DNA of 64,000 nucleotides from Cupriavidus numazuensis (GCF_905397435.1 NZ_CAJPVI010000045.1:1-64000); one strand, 5' to 3'; positions 34,520 to 44,259 are shown, counted from the stretch's first letter. Numbers and translations: made by a program. Notes: generated from the letters alone by a model not told the origin.

Positions 34520-34706
34520 CTGGCTTTACCTGCGGTCTCCGGTGCCTCGTAGCGGCACTTGCCTTGGATTACAGCAGAACGCCGCCCGGGACACAACGGC
34601 ATATCAGAAAACGCTGACAAGCCGCGCGGGGAATTCTGACAAGCCCTGCCAGAGCTCACATGCCAGACTCCACTCAACAAATTCACACAAACATCAAGGG
34701 GACAAA

Positions 34707-36500
34707 ATGAGTGGTAACTACATTCCGCCGCTACGCGATATGCAGTTTGTGCTGCACGAGTTGCTCGACATGGAGGGCGTGCTGGCACGGCATTGCGCCG
34801 ACAAGGCGATCGACCGCGAAACGGCCCACCAGGTGCTGGATGGTGCCGGGCGGTTTTGCGCGGAAGTTCTGGCGCCACTCAATTCCGTTGGCGACCAGCA
34901 TGGTTGCGAATACAACGCCGGGGATGTCAAAACAGCCCCTGGCTTCCGTGAGGCGTTCAACCGCTACGCTTCTGATGGATGGAGTGGCCTGGTGTGTGAC
35001 GTCGAGGACGGCGGACAGGGCCTGCCGCACATCATGGGAACAGTAGTCAGCGAAATGCTGGCTTCGAGCAATTCTGCATGGTCCCTGTACCCGAAGCTTT
35101 CGGAAGGTGCGTATCGCTGCATCCGAGCCAACGGTACCGACTGGCAGAAGGATACGTTCCTCACACCGTTGGCAACGGGAGAATGGACTGGGACGATGTG
35201 TCTGACTGAGCCACATTGCGGCACTGACCTCGGTCTGTTGCGAACTCGTGCGGTACCAAACGTCGATGGTTCGTTCGCGATTACCGGAACGAAGATCTTC
35301 ATCTCGTCAGGAGAACACGATCTAGCGCCAAACATCATTCACCTCGTCCTGGCCCGGTTGCCAGATGCACCTGCGGGCGTGCGAGGCATCTCTCTGTTCA
35401 TCGTTCCCAAGTTTCTTCTCGACGACGCCGGTAAGCTTGCGGCGCGCAACGGCGTCCAATGTGGCTCCCTGGAACGCAAGATGGGTATTCATGGCAATGC
35501 CACCTGCGTAATGAATTTCGAGGCGGCGACGGGATACCTTATCGGTGAGGCGGGCAAGGGACTAGCAGCGATGTTCGTCATGATGAATGGCGCTCGGCTG
35601 GGAACCGGTACGCAGGCGCTGGGCCTGTCGGAGACTGCCTACCAGCGCGCGCTTCGCTACTCGCAAGAGCGGTTGCAGAGCCGCTCCCCCGCGACCCCTG
35701 CCAGTTCGACCGGCCCGGATCCAATCCTGTCGTTGCCCGATGTGCGTCGCATGCTGTTGACGCAACGCGCGCTCGTGGAGGGCGGTCGTGCGTTCGCGTA
35801 TTGGCTGGCGCTGCAAATCGACATTCACCAACACAGCGCGGATGCGCAAACTTCGCGGGATGCGGAGGGCTTGCTCGCGCTCCTGACGCCGGTCGCAAAG
35901 GCGTTTCTGTCTGACAACGGGGTAGATGTCACCAGTCTGGGGATGCAAGTGCATGGCGGTGCGGGGTTCATTACGGAAACCGGCGCGGAGCAATTGCTGC
36001 GCGATGCTCGCATTCTCCCAATCTACGAAGGCACCAATGGAGTTCAGGCAAACGACCTGGTCGGCCGGAAGGTCTTGGCCGATGAGGGGTTGCAGATTCG
36101 TAGACTGCTCACAATCGTGCGAGAGACCGCCACTGAGTGTCTCGCTCGGGACGGCAGCGCCGAGAGCAAGGTCGATGACATGGGACGTGCCATCGCGGAG
36201 CTCTGCGATGACGTCGAGGCAGCGACCCAGTTCATTCTCGACTCGGCCCAACTTGACCCATGCCAGCCCGGGACATCGTCCGCCGCTTACCTGCGCTTGA
36301 TTGGCCACCTGATGTTTGCGCACTTCTGGGCTAGAGCGGCCCTGGTAGCAACGACAAAGGCCGCGGACAGCTTCTATGCGGGAAAGTTGGTTACCGCCCA
36401 GTTCTACTTCGCAAGTCTTCTCCCGGAATCGCGCTCATTGTTGCCGAGGATTCGACTGGAATCGTCAGCTGTAATGAACCCGCTGGCCTTCGCAGCATAA
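34707..36500 (+). CDS. Acyl-CoA dehydrogenase, DmdC-like (597 aa)
   Basis: FAD-dependent first oxidation step of the operon. Motifs: GTMCLTEPHCGTDLGLLRTR, FITGTKIFISSGEH-like ITGTKIFISSGEHDL, MQVHGGAGFITETGAEQLLR, and DARILPIYEGTNGVQANDLV with the catalytic glutamate, then a ~130-residue C-terminal domain. It has the same length as the dehydrogenase at 4104 and is a clear paralogue. ATG 34707 follows AAGGGGA at good spacing; the open frame upstream to 34542 lacks family similarity. It leads a plus-strand operon divergent from the sensor kinase. Confidence 0.92.
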   Translation: MSGNYIPPLRDMQFVLHELLDMEGVLARHCADKAIDRETAHQVLDGAGRFCAEVLAPLNSVGDQHGCEYNAGDVKTAPGFREAFNRYASDGWSGLVCDVEDGGQGLPHIMGTVVSEMLASSNSAWSLYPKLSEGAYRCIRANGTDWQKDTFLTPLATGEWTGTMCLTEPHCGTDLGLLRTRAVPNVDGSFAITGTKIFISSGEHDLAPNIIHLVLARLPDAPAGVRGISLFIVPKFLLDDAGKLAARNGVQCGSLERKMGIHGNATCVMNFEAATGYLIGEAGKGLAAMFVMMNGARLGTGTQALGLSETAYQRALRYSQERLQSRSPATPASSTGPDPILSLPDVRRMLLTQRALVEGGRAFAYWLALQIDIHQHSADAQTSRDAEGLLALLTPVAKAFLSDNGVDVTSLGMQVHGGAGFITETGAEQLLRDARILPIYEGTNGVQANDLVGRKVLADEGLQIRRLLTIVRETATECLARDGSAESKVDDMGRAIAELCDDVEAATQFILDSAQLDPCQPGTSSAAYLRLIGHLMFAHFWARAALVATTKAADSFYAGKLVTAQFYFASLLPESRSLLPRIRLESSAVMNPLAFAA

Positions 36501-36557
36501 GCCCAGGATAGGGCCCGACGGTTCCGCGTAGCGGTTCGTCATTTGGAGCGAGACACG

Positions 36558-38483
36558 ATGAGACAGCAAGCTGGCTACTGGGTTGACGCCGATTTATCGA
36601 CCCTTGCGAAAATCCGCGCATTTGACGCTATACCGCTACCGGACAGGAAGCTTCCGACGAGCGTCTACGAGATGCTGGCGGATGCATGCGTGCACAGTCC
36701 AGACAAAATCGCCATTCACTACTTCTCCGACGCGCAGCGTTGCTACGCCACCGGTCAAGCGGTGACCTACGGAACGCTTTGGCGTCGCATCAACCAGACC
36801 GCAAACCTCTTCCATAGTTTGGGTGTCGGTCCGGAGGACGTTGTGGCCTTGCTTGCACCCGTAGTACCGCAGGCGCTGTACACGATGTGGGGGGCTCAGG
36901 CCGCCGGCATCGTTATGCCAATCAACTGGATGCTGGAACCGGGCATCATCGCCCAGTTGCTACGAGCGGCCGAGGCGAAAGTATTGGTGGCGTATGCGGG
37001 TGACGACTTGGTCAACACGTGGCCGAAGGTTCAGGCCGTGGTGGATCTCTTGCCCGCTTTGCAGGCAGTCGTCGTGATTTCGGATGCGACATCGGTGGCC
37101 TTGCCGTCAGACTTACCATCATCGGCGCGCGTCATCGCCTATGAGGACGTCATCGAGTCTTTCGATGGAGAGGGGTTGGCGTTCTCCCGCAATTTCGCAG
37201 GCTCCGACACCGCTGCGCTTTTTCACACGGGCGGAACGACCGGTGTGCCTAAGCTGGCGCGCCATACCCATGCCGGACAGGTGTTCATGACCTGGTCAAC
37301 GGCAGTGAGCCATCGTGCTACAGCAGACGATGTGCGCTGCTGCGGACTCCCGCTGTTTCACGTATCGGGAGCGCTGCTTACCTGCCTACTTCCAATCGCG
37401 AGAGGCTCGTCGATTGTATTGATGACTTCTGCGGGCTGGCGGCATCCGTCTGCAATCCCAAATTTCTGGGATGTTGTGGAGACCTACGGTATTACCGGTG
37501 CGATGCTGGTACCTGCAGTCGTCGGGCAACTACTCTCCGTGCCGATTGGTGCCGCCGATATCTCGTCCCTGACAGGCGTCAGTTCGGGCTCTGCGCCGCT
37601 CTCACCCCATATCGCGGACTCATTCGAAGCACTGACGGGAATTAAGATTCGTGAGGGCTATGGGATGACCGAGACGACTGCCGTCACGGTTGTCAATCCT
37701 CTCGAGGGATGCATCAAGACTGGCTCGGTCGGTCTTCCCATTCCATACCAGCATGTTCGTGTGGTACGGCAGCAGCGATTGGATTCGGCGGCGGTTGATT
37801 GTGATGTCGACGAGCCGGGCCTCCTGCTCGTGCGTGGGCCCGGACTTTTTCCAGGATATCTGGACGAAAAAGCCAATGCGCGCGTCTTGGTCGATGGCGA
37901 TTGGCTCGACACCGGAGACCTCGCCTACCTCGACTCGGATGGATACCTTTGGATTACCGGCAGAGCGAAGGACCTGATTATCCGTGGTGGCCACAACATC
38001 GACCCAAGAATCGTCGAGGAGGCAATCTATGCGCACCAGGATGTACTGGAGGCGGCTGTAGTCGCTGCGCCGGACGAAAAGGCGGGTGAGGTGCCGTTCG
38101 CGTACATCTCTCTGAAGCCGACCGCGAGGAGCACCGGCGAAGAGATTCTTGCCCAATCTGTGAGTCGCATTCCCGAGCGCGCAGCCATTCCCAAGGTCTG
38201 TTACGTCTTGCCGACGCTTCCAAAGACCGCCGTGGGGAAAGTGCAAAAGAATGTGCTGCGCGCGGATGCTGCGGAGCGCGTCATGAGCTTGGCAATTGCG
38301 CAGGCGGAGCTGGGGCCTGTAGTCGGCCTTCGAGTCGAGGACCGTGGAGCAGCAGGGATTGTCTGCATCGTGGAGCTCATGCTACTGACAGACCAAAGCC
38401 ACGACGAGTTGAGCAAGAAAGTCCGTTCTGTGCTGGGAGCATTTCCCATCCAGCTTCTGATTCTCCCCTCTCCCGGCGCCTGA
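36558..38483 (+). CDS. Acyl-CoA ligase (AMP-forming)
   Basis: A 641-residue ANL enzyme that would activate the free acid with ATP and CoA. P-loop LFHTGGTTGVPKLARHTH (about 222-239), CGLPLFHVSGALLTCLLP, GYGMTETTAVTV, DTGDLAYLDSDGYLWITGRA and KDLIIRGGHNIDPRIVEEAI, and the C-terminal lysine in PKTAVGKVQKNVLR (about 580) are all present. About 65 residues follow that lysine (GLRVEDRGAAGIVCIVELML to the end), an extension shared with the paralogues at 46496 and 49749. ATG 36558 has GGAGCG upstream. Confidence 0.9.
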   Translation: MRQQAGYWVDADLSTLAKIRAFDAIPLPDRKLPTSVYEMLADACVHSPDKIAIHYFSDAQRCYATGQAVTYGTLWRRINQTANLFHSLGVGPEDVVALLAPVVPQALYTMWGAQAAGIVMPINWMLEPGIIAQLLRAAEAKVLVAYAGDDLVNTWPKVQAVVDLLPALQAVVVISDATSVALPSDLPSSARVIAYEDVIESFDGEGLAFSRNFAGSDTAALFHTGGTTGVPKLARHTHAGQVFMTWSTAVSHRATADDVRCCGLPLFHVSGALLTCLLPIARGSSIVLMTSAGWRHPSAIPNFWDVVETYGITGAMLVPAVVGQLLSVPIGAADISSLTGVSSGSAPLSPHIADSFEALTGIKIREGYGMTETTAVTVVNPLEGCIKTGSVGLPIPYQHVRVVRQQRLDSAAVDCDVDEPGLLLVRGPGLFPGYLDEKANARVLVDGDWLDTGDLAYLDSDGYLWITGRAKDLIIRGGHNIDPRIVEEAIYAHQDVLEAAVVAAPDEKAGEVPFAYISLKPTARSTGEEILAQSVSRIPERAAIPKVCYVLPTLPKTAVGKVQKNVLRADAAERVMSLAIAQAELGPVVGLRVEDRGAAGIVCIVELMLLTDQSHDELSKKVRSVLGAFPIQLLILPSPGA

Positions 38484-38522
38484 GTAAGACGCTGCGCGAG
38501 AGAGAAACCCACGAAATTCACC

Positions 38523-39269
38523 ATGAAACACATTCAAGCGAAGTACGAGGACGGCGTCCTGACACTGTCGATGACCCGGGCAGAAAAGAAGAATGCCCTT
38601 ACGCAGGAGATGTACCTGACGTTGGCGCTGGCGCTGGAAGACGCTGGTCAAGACGACAGCGTACGCGTTGTGGTACTGCGGGGAACGCCGACGGTATTCA
38701 GCAGCGGGAACGACATTCAGGACTTCGCTGACGATGGCTCCGGAAAAGAAAAGCTCGCCTCGGTCCGGTTCATGAAGGCCGTGACGTCCCTGCAAAAGCC
38801 CATGGTTGCCGCCGTCTGCGGCTATGCAGTTGGTATCGGTGCGACCGTCTTGCTCCATTGCGACTACGTGGTGGCATCGGAAGACGCTCGCATTCGGTTC
38901 CCATTCGTAGACCTGGGACTGTGCCCGGAGTTCGGCTCCACGCTCTTGCTTCCAGCCCTGGTTGGGCAACAGAAGGCAAGTGAGTGGATGCTCCTTGGCT
39001 CGTTCGTCTTGGCAGGGGAAGCACAGAAGGCGGGGTTGGCAAACCGCGTGCTACCGAACGACATGGTGTTCGAGGAGGCAGAGTCCATTGCACGCGCGCT
39101 CGCCAAGAAGCCCCCCGCGGCCCTGGCCGCTACCCGGCAATTGCTGAAGGCTGCGTCGCGAGAACTGGTCGAGGCAAGGATTCAGAAGGAGCGCGACATT
39201 TTTCAGACGTTGCGGAGTACAGAAGACGCTCAATCCATCTTCAATAGCTTTCTTTCCCGCGCGCGCTGA
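38523..39269 (+). CDS. Enoyl-CoA hydratase/isomerase family protein
   Basis: A 248-residue crotonase. Oxyanion segments TVFSSGNDIQDFADDG and PMVAAVCGYAVGIGATVLLH are clear. The active-site text VDLGLCPEFGSTLLLPALVG is of the PE(A/F)xSxLLP kind found in delta3-delta2-enoyl-CoA isomerases, with the glutamate as likely proton shuttle. An isomerase role for unsaturated intermediates is therefore as likely as hydration. Third gene of the operon, 39 bp after the ligase. Related to the crotonase at 54527. Confidence 0.88.
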   Translation: MKHIQAKYEDGVLTLSMTRAEKKNALTQEMYLTLALALEDAGQDDSVRVVVLRGTPTVFSSGNDIQDFADDGSGKEKLASVRFMKAVTSLQKPMVAAVCGYAVGIGATVLLHCDYVVASEDARIRFPFVDLGLCPEFGSTLLLPALVGQQKASEWMLLGSFVLAGEAQKAGLANRVLPNDMVFEEAESIARALAKKPPAALAATRQLLKAASRELVEARIQKERDIFQTLRSTEDAQSIFNSFLSRAR

Positions 39270-39324
39270 GCAACCCACCGTTTAGCCAAGCGCTCGGTCA
39301 TCCCATCACCCGGAGTTCTTAGTC

Positions 39325-41388
39325 ATGAGTACCGAATACCAGGTCACCGACGGCGTAGCCGTCATCTTGCTCGCGAATCCGCCTGTCAATGGACTCGGCT
39401 ATTCCACCCGCGTTGGAATCGTCGACAGCATCGACCGTGCTGTCAAAGACCCCGAGGTCAAGGGCATTGTCCTGTCAGGATCGGGCAAGGCATTCTCAGG
39501 CGGCGCTGATATGCGTGAGTTCAACACTCCGGAGGCGCGCCGCGACCCGGGTCTGAATACCGTACTCGCCGCGATTGAGGATTGCCCCAAGCCCGTTGTG
39601 GCTGCCATCCATTCTGTTGCCATGGGCGGGGGCCTGGAGCTGGCCCTGGCCTGCCACTACCGCGTAGCGGTTCCCGGCGCACAGATTGCGCTGTCGGAGG
39701 TGCGTATGGGGCTGCTTCCTGGCGCAGGCGGCACGCAGCGCCTGCCGCGAATCATTGGGCTGGAACGCGCCACCAACATGATTGTCACTGGCGCCTCGGT
39801 GAAATCGGAAGCGCTAAAGGACAGCGGACTCTTCGACCGCTTCTTCGATGATGAACTTCTCGCTAACGCCGCGACCTTCGCCCGCGAAGTTGCAAGCCGA
39901 CCCGGTCCGTATCCTCGCATTCGCGACCGACGCGTCGAGCATCCGAACCCCGAGGCATTCCTCGAGTTCGTGCGCACCTCCGTCGTGGCGAAGCAGCCGC
40001 AATACCCGGCGCCACAGCACGCGCTCCAGGCTGTTCATGCAGCCGTGTTCCAGAAGTTCGACGAAGGCCTGGCCCAGGAACGCCGCAGCTTTCTGGAGTT
40101 GATGGAAGGCAGCGTCTCTAAGTCGTTGCGCCATGCCTTCTTCGCAGAGCGCACCGCGCAGAAGATTGACGACCTGCCGAACGGCACGGCCCTGCGCACC
40201 ATCGATAAGGTGGCCGTACTGGGCGGTGGCCTGATGGGCACAGGCATTGCAATGTGCTTCCTGAACGCCGGATTCCCGGTGAAGCTGTCGGAAACCAGTG
40301 ATGAACTGGCTGCCAAGGCTGTGGGAACGATTCGCCGCAGCTACGAGGCGACAGTCAAGAAGGGCAAACTGTCCCAGGACGTGGCCGAAAAGCGCATGGC
40401 GTTGCTTCAGGCGGTCGTCGGCCTGAAGAATATCGGCGACACGGATTTGGTGGTGGAGGCAGTCTTCGAAGACATGGACCTCAAAAAGACGTTGTTCCGA
40501 GAACTCGACGCGGTGATGAAAAAGGGAGCAATCCTTGCCAGCAACACGTCTACGCTGGACCTCGACGCGATCGCGGACGTCGTATCGCGCCCTGCTGATG
40601 TGGTGGGCTTGCATTTCTTCAGCCCGGCTAATGTGATGCGTCTTCTGGAAGTCGTTCGCTGCGCGAAGACGGCTCCGGACGTTTTGGCTACCTCCATGCA
40701 AATTGCCAAACGCATCGGAAAGGTTGCAGTCGTATCCGGCGTGTGCGACGGCTTCATCGGCAACCGAATGATTGCGAAGTACGGCCAGCAGGCGCAACTG
40801 CTCGTTCAGCAAGGTGCCTATCCCGAAGAAGTTGACCGTGCAATGGAGTCGTTCGGCATGGCGATGGGTCCCTTCCGGATGAGCGACTTGGCTGGCAACG
40901 ACATTAGCTGGGCAATTCGAAAGCGTCGTTATGCGGAGAACCCGTCCGCTCCCCGCTCGGAGGTAGCAGACCGACTGTGCGAAGCCGGACGCTTTGGTCA
41001 AAAGACCGGCGCAGGCTGGTACGACTACAAGGCCGATGAGCGCAAGCCCATTCCTGCGCAGGCCGTCAAGGAGTTGCTGGAAACCTACTGGGCTGAGAAG
41101 GGCGTTACCCGCCGCAAATATTCCCAGGACGAAATCGTCCAGCGACTCATCTTCGCCCTTGTGGACGAAGGTGCGCGGATTCTCGAAGAGGGGATTGCAG
41201 CCAGGGCATCGGATATCGACTTGGTTTACTTGAATGGCTACGGCTTCCCCACCTGGCGCGGCGGTCCTATGTTCTACGCCGACACCGTTGGCCTTTACAG
41301 CGTGGCTCGCGCGATGGAGCAAGGTGGCCAAGCTCCCGCTGCGCTTATTCAGAGCCTGGTAGCCGAAGGCGGCAGCTTCATTTCCTGA
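39325..41388 (+). CDS. fadJ: FadB/FadJ-like enoyl-CoA hydratase / 3-hydroxyacyl-CoA dehydrogenase
   Basis: A 687-residue bifunctional enzyme. The crotonase domain (1-190) has GKAFSGGADMREFNTPEA, IHSVAMGGGLELALACHY, ALSEVRMGLLPGAGGTQRLP and GLERATNMIVTGA with both catalytic glutamates. The NAD-binding domain begins near 295 (KVAVLGGGLMGTGIAMCFLN), with ASNTSTLDLDAIADVVSRP and VGLHFFSPANVMRLLEVVR. The C-terminal domain has GVCDGFIGNRMIAKYGQQAQ. It covers hydration and (S)-3-hydroxy oxidation in the operon. The symbol is by architecture only. Confidence 0.92.
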   Translation: MSTEYQVTDGVAVILLANPPVNGLGYSTRVGIVDSIDRAVKDPEVKGIVLSGSGKAFSGGADMREFNTPEARRDPGLNTVLAAIEDCPKPVVAAIHSVAMGGGLELALACHYRVAVPGAQIALSEVRMGLLPGAGGTQRLPRIIGLERATNMIVTGASVKSEALKDSGLFDRFFDDELLANAATFAREVASRPGPYPRIRDRRVEHPNPEAFLEFVRTSVVAKQPQYPAPQHALQAVHAAVFQKFDEGLAQERRSFLELMEGSVSKSLRHAFFAERTAQKIDDLPNGTALRTIDKVAVLGGGLMGTGIAMCFLNAGFPVKLSETSDELAAKAVGTIRRSYEATVKKGKLSQDVAEKRMALLQAVVGLKNIGDTDLVVEAVFEDMDLKKTLFRELDAVMKKGAILASNTSTLDLDAIADVVSRPADVVGLHFFSPANVMRLLEVVRCAKTAPDVLATSMQIAKRIGKVAVVSGVCDGFIGNRMIAKYGQQAQLLVQQGAYPEEVDRAMESFGMAMGPFRMSDLAGNDISWAIRKRRYAENPSAPRSEVADRLCEAGRFGQKTGAGWYDYKADERKPIPAQAVKELLETYWAEKGVTRRKYSQDEIVQRLIFALVDEGARILEEGIAARASDIDLVYLNGYGFPTWRGGPMFYADTVGLYSVARAMEQGGQAPAALIQSLVAEGGSFIS

Positions 41389-41413
41389 TATCCCATCAAT
41401 AGCGAGTCTCATC

Positions 41414-42592
41414 ATGAAAGAAGCAGTTATCGTTTCCGTGGCACGTACTGGCCTGGCCAAGAGCTGGAAAGGAGCGTTCAACAGCACGCACGGAGCGTCG
41501 CTGGGTGCCCATTCGGTCAAGCATGCGGTACAGCGCGCTGGGGTCGACCCTGACGCAGTAGAAGACGTAATTATGGGCAGTGCGCTGCTTGAGGGCACGA
41601 CCGGCGGAAACATCGCACGGAGTATCGCGCTTACCGCGGGCCTCCCCGTCCATGTTCCAGGTGTGTCCGTCAATCGCTTCTGTGCATCAGGTCTGCAGAC
41701 CGTGGCGATGGCATCGCAGCGCATCCTGACCGGCGAAGGCGATGTGATTGTCGCAGGCGGCGTGGAGAGCATCTCTTGCGTGCAACCGCACGTGAATCGC
41801 TTCATGGCCCAGGACCCCGCCCTCAAGGCTGCCAAGCCGGAGGCGTACTGGAACATGATGCAAACCGCTGAGCAGGTGGCCAAGCGCTACGGCATTTCAC
41901 GCGAGAGGCAGGACGAGTACGGCGTACAGAGCCAGCTCCGGGCCGCAGCTGCACGACAGGCCGGCCGGTTCGATGCGGAAATTGTGCCGATGACCACTTC
42001 GATGTCGGTCTACGACCCGGCGCTCGGCGGCTTCGCGACCCGCGAGGTCACCATCTCGGCTGACGAGGGCATCCGGGCCGACACCACTATGGAAGGTGTG
42101 GCGAAGATTCGTTCGGCCGTGCCCGGTGGGGTCGTGACAGCGGGCAACGCGAGCCAGTTCTCGGATGGCTCTGCCGCAGTTGTGGTCATGGACGGACAGT
42201 ATGCGGAGCGACATGGTCACACGCCGCTCGGCGTGTTCCGCGGTTTTGCTGTCGCCGGCTGCGAACCCGACGAAATGGGTGTCGGTCCCGTCTTCGCGGT
42301 GCCGAAGCTGCTGAAGCGCGCGGGCCTTAGTGTCGACGATATCGGCCTGTGGGAACTGAACGAAGCTTTCGCCGTACAGGTGCTCTACTGCGCCGAGAAG
42401 CTGGGCATTCCCCTCGACAAACTCAACGTAGACGGTGGTGCAATTGCAGTCGGCCATCCGTACGGCGTCTCGGGTACCAGGCTGGTTGGCCACGCGCTGA
42501 TTGAGGGCAAGCGCCGTGGTGTCAAGTACGTGGTCGTCACCATGTGCGTCGGCGGCGGCCAGGGCGCTGCCGGTCTGTTTGAAGTGTTGTGA
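41414..42592 (+). CDS. Thiolase (acetyl-CoA C-acyltransferase)
   Basis: A 392-residue thiolase that cleaves 3-oxoacyl-CoA with CoA. All catalytic residues are visible: nucleophile Cys90 (VSVNRFCASGLQTVAMA), His348 (AVGHPYGVSGTRLV) and Cys378 (VTMCVGGGQGAAGLFE), plus LWELNEAFAVQVLY. It is 25 bp after the FadJ-like gene. As the minus-strand thiolase at 23-27 kb is split by IS66, this is the only intact thiolase in the window. Confidence 0.93.
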   Translation: MKEAVIVSVARTGLAKSWKGAFNSTHGASLGAHSVKHAVQRAGVDPDAVEDVIMGSALLEGTTGGNIARSIALTAGLPVHVPGVSVNRFCASGLQTVAMASQRILTGEGDVIVAGGVESISCVQPHVNRFMAQDPALKAAKPEAYWNMMQTAEQVAKRYGISRERQDEYGVQSQLRAAAARQAGRFDAEIVPMTTSMSVYDPALGGFATREVTISADEGIRADTTMEGVAKIRSAVPGGVVTAGNASQFSDGSAAVVVMDGQYAERHGHTPLGVFRGFAVAGCEPDEMGVGPVFAVPKLLKRAGLSVDDIGLWELNEAFAVQVLYCAEKLGIPLDKLNVDGGAIAVGHPYGVSGTRLVGHALIEGKRRGVKYVVVTMCVGGGQGAAGLFEVL

Positions 42593-42648
42593 TGCACGGC
42601 GAGATGCGCCGAGCAGCAATCCATTAAGCGTCATCTAGGAGAAGAGAC

Positions 42649-43431
42649 ATGGGCAGCATCAAGAAAGCGTTGGACCTGACTGGCAAGACGGCACTCATCA
42701 CGGGTGGCTCAAGCGGTCTTGGCCTGCAGGTTGCGGAAGTGCTCGGCGAGCAAGGCGCCAAGGTTCTGATTACGGGGCGCAAGGCAGATGCCCTCGAGTC
42801 GGCTCAGGCTCATCTGCGTCAGCTCGGTATCGAGGCCGACTGGGTGGTTGCCGACAACCAGAAGGAGTCGGACATCACCAAGCTGGTCGACGAAGCGCTG
42901 GCTCGCCTGGGTCGCGTCGACATCCTCGTCAACAATGCCGGCGCAACGTGGGGTGCACCCGCCGCCGAGCATCCTGTGGAAGCGTGGGACAAGGTATTGA
43001 ACCTGAACGTTCGCAGCGTCTTCCTGTTGACTCAGCAGATTGGAAAGCGCTCGATGATTCCAAATCGCTACGGTCGAATCATCAACCTGGCATCGATTGC
43101 GGGACTAAAGGGTAATGGCCCCAACTCCATGGGGACTCTCGCCTACAACACCAGCAAGGGCGCGGTGGTCAATTTTACCCGAGGTCTGGCCGGCGAGTGG
43201 GGCCCGTTCGGCATCACTGTCAATGCACTGGCCCCTGGCTTCTTCCCCTCGAAGATGACTCGTGGGACGCTCGAGAAGGTGGGTGCGGACAAGTTGTCGG
43301 AGCGCGCGCCACTCCAACGCATCGGCGACGAGGATGACCTGAAGGGCGCAGCCCTGTTGTTCGCCAGCGATGCGGGCAAACACATTACTGGCCAGATTCT
43401 GGCCGTCGACGGCGGCCTCACCGCAGTCTGA
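42649..43431 (+). CDS. Short-chain dehydrogenase/reductase
   Basis: A 260-residue classical SDR. The cofactor motif is LITGGSSGLGLQVAEVLGEQ (TGxxxGxG), with VLITGRKADAL after the second strand suggesting NADP(H) via the arginine. NNAGATWG and the catalytic set S-Y-K (INLASIAGLKG, LAYNTSKGAVVNFT) follow, and a C-terminal GQILAVDGGL. A role as 3-hydroxyacyl-CoA dehydrogenase, possibly of (R)-configuration together with the MaoC hydratase, is plausible but inferred. Confidence 0.88.
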   Translation: MGSIKKALDLTGKTALITGGSSGLGLQVAEVLGEQGAKVLITGRKADALESAQAHLRQLGIEADWVVADNQKESDITKLVDEALARLGRVDILVNNAGATWGAPAAEHPVEAWDKVLNLNVRSVFLLTQQIGKRSMIPNRYGRIINLASIAGLKGNGPNSMGTLAYNTSKGAVVNFTRGLAGEWGPFGITVNALAPGFFPSKMTRGTLEKVGADKLSERAPLQRIGDEDDLKGAALLFASDAGKHITGQILAVDGGLTAV

Positions 43432-43464
43432 CGCATTTCACACCACGATAACTTGGAGAACAGA

Positions 43465-44247
43465 ATGAGCAACGAACAAGGCGATGTGAAAATGACCATT
43501 GACGGCCACGTGGCCATCATTTCCGTCGACAACGTCGCAAAAAAGAATGCCATCACCCCGGAGATCATGGAAAAGCTCTGGGACCACTTGACTACGTTTG
43601 AGAATGACCCGAACCTGTGGGTCGCCGTGTTGGCGCCGGAAGGTGAACACACCACGGCAGGTCTTGATATGCCAAAGTTCTTTGGCCCGACTGCGACCGC
43701 CCGACCGGTTCCGAACGACAAGGTGGACCCGTTTGGCCTGCGCAAGCGCTCCACGAAGCCTATTATTTCCGTGGTTCAAGGCATCACCTACACCATCGGT
43801 ATCGAGATGATGCTCGCCGGCGACATCGTGATTGCAGCCGATACGGCTCGCTTTTGCCAGATGGAATCCCGTCGTGGCATCGCGCCGCTGGGTGGCGCCC
43901 ACTTCCGGTACCTCACGCGTACTGGCTGGGGCAATGCGATGTACCACCTCTTCCTGTGCGATGAGTTTGACGCGAAGCGGGCCCTCGAAATTGGCTTTGT
44001 CCAGGAAGTCCATCCGTTCGGCAAGCACCGCGAGCGTGCTATCGAACTGGCGCACCTCATCTGCAAGAACGCTCCTATCGGCCTGCGCGCAGCTAAGGAA
44101 GCTGCTCTGACGTACACCGAACAGGGCGAGAAGGCGGCAATCGACTGCATTCCGCGCATTCGCGACACGGTTTTTGCCACGGAAGACTTCAAGGAAGGTA
44201 TGCGGTCTTTCGCGGAGCGTCGTGCCGCGAATTTCCAGGGCCGTTGA
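43465..44247 (+). CDS. Enoyl-CoA hydratase/isomerase family protein
   Basis: A 260-residue crotonase of a divergent subgroup. KPIISVVQGITYTIGIEMML is the CoA/oxyanion segment. At the active site, RFCQMESRRGIAPLGGAHFR keeps a glutamate at the first catalytic position, while the second (after TGWGNAMYHLFLCDEF) looks non-acidic. This suggests isomerase, hydrolase or another crotonase reaction rather than plain hydration. ATG 43465 follows GGAG. It lies 33 bp after the SDR gene. Confidence 0.85.
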   Translation: MSNEQGDVKMTIDGHVAIISVDNVAKKNAITPEIMEKLWDHLTTFENDPNLWVAVLAPEGEHTTAGLDMPKFFGPTATARPVPNDKVDPFGLRKRSTKPIISVVQGITYTIGIEMMLAGDIVIAADTARFCQMESRRGIAPLGGAHFRYLTRTGWGNAMYHLFLCDEFDAKRALEIGFVQEVHPFGKHRERAIELAHLICKNAPIGLRAAKEAALTYTEQGEKAAIDCIPRIRDTVFATEDFKEGMRSFAERRAANFQGR

Positions 44248-44259
44248 CCGGAGCCAGCC

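Noticed and set aside
34542..34706. Longer start for the second acyl-CoA dehydrogenase
   Set aside because: The extra 55 residues have no family similarity, overlap the kinase promoter region, and ATG 34707 has a strong ribosome-binding site and aligns with the paralogue start.
40994..41233. Short plus-strand frames inside the beta-oxidation operon
   Set aside because: They are out-of-frame shadows within strongly supported genes.
39814..41883. A 689-codon open frame antisense to the FadJ-like fusion and thiolase start
   Set aside because: It mirrors the codon structure of two well-supported genes, has low-complexity composition, no ribosome-binding site and no recognisable domain. It is a GC-rich shadow frame.
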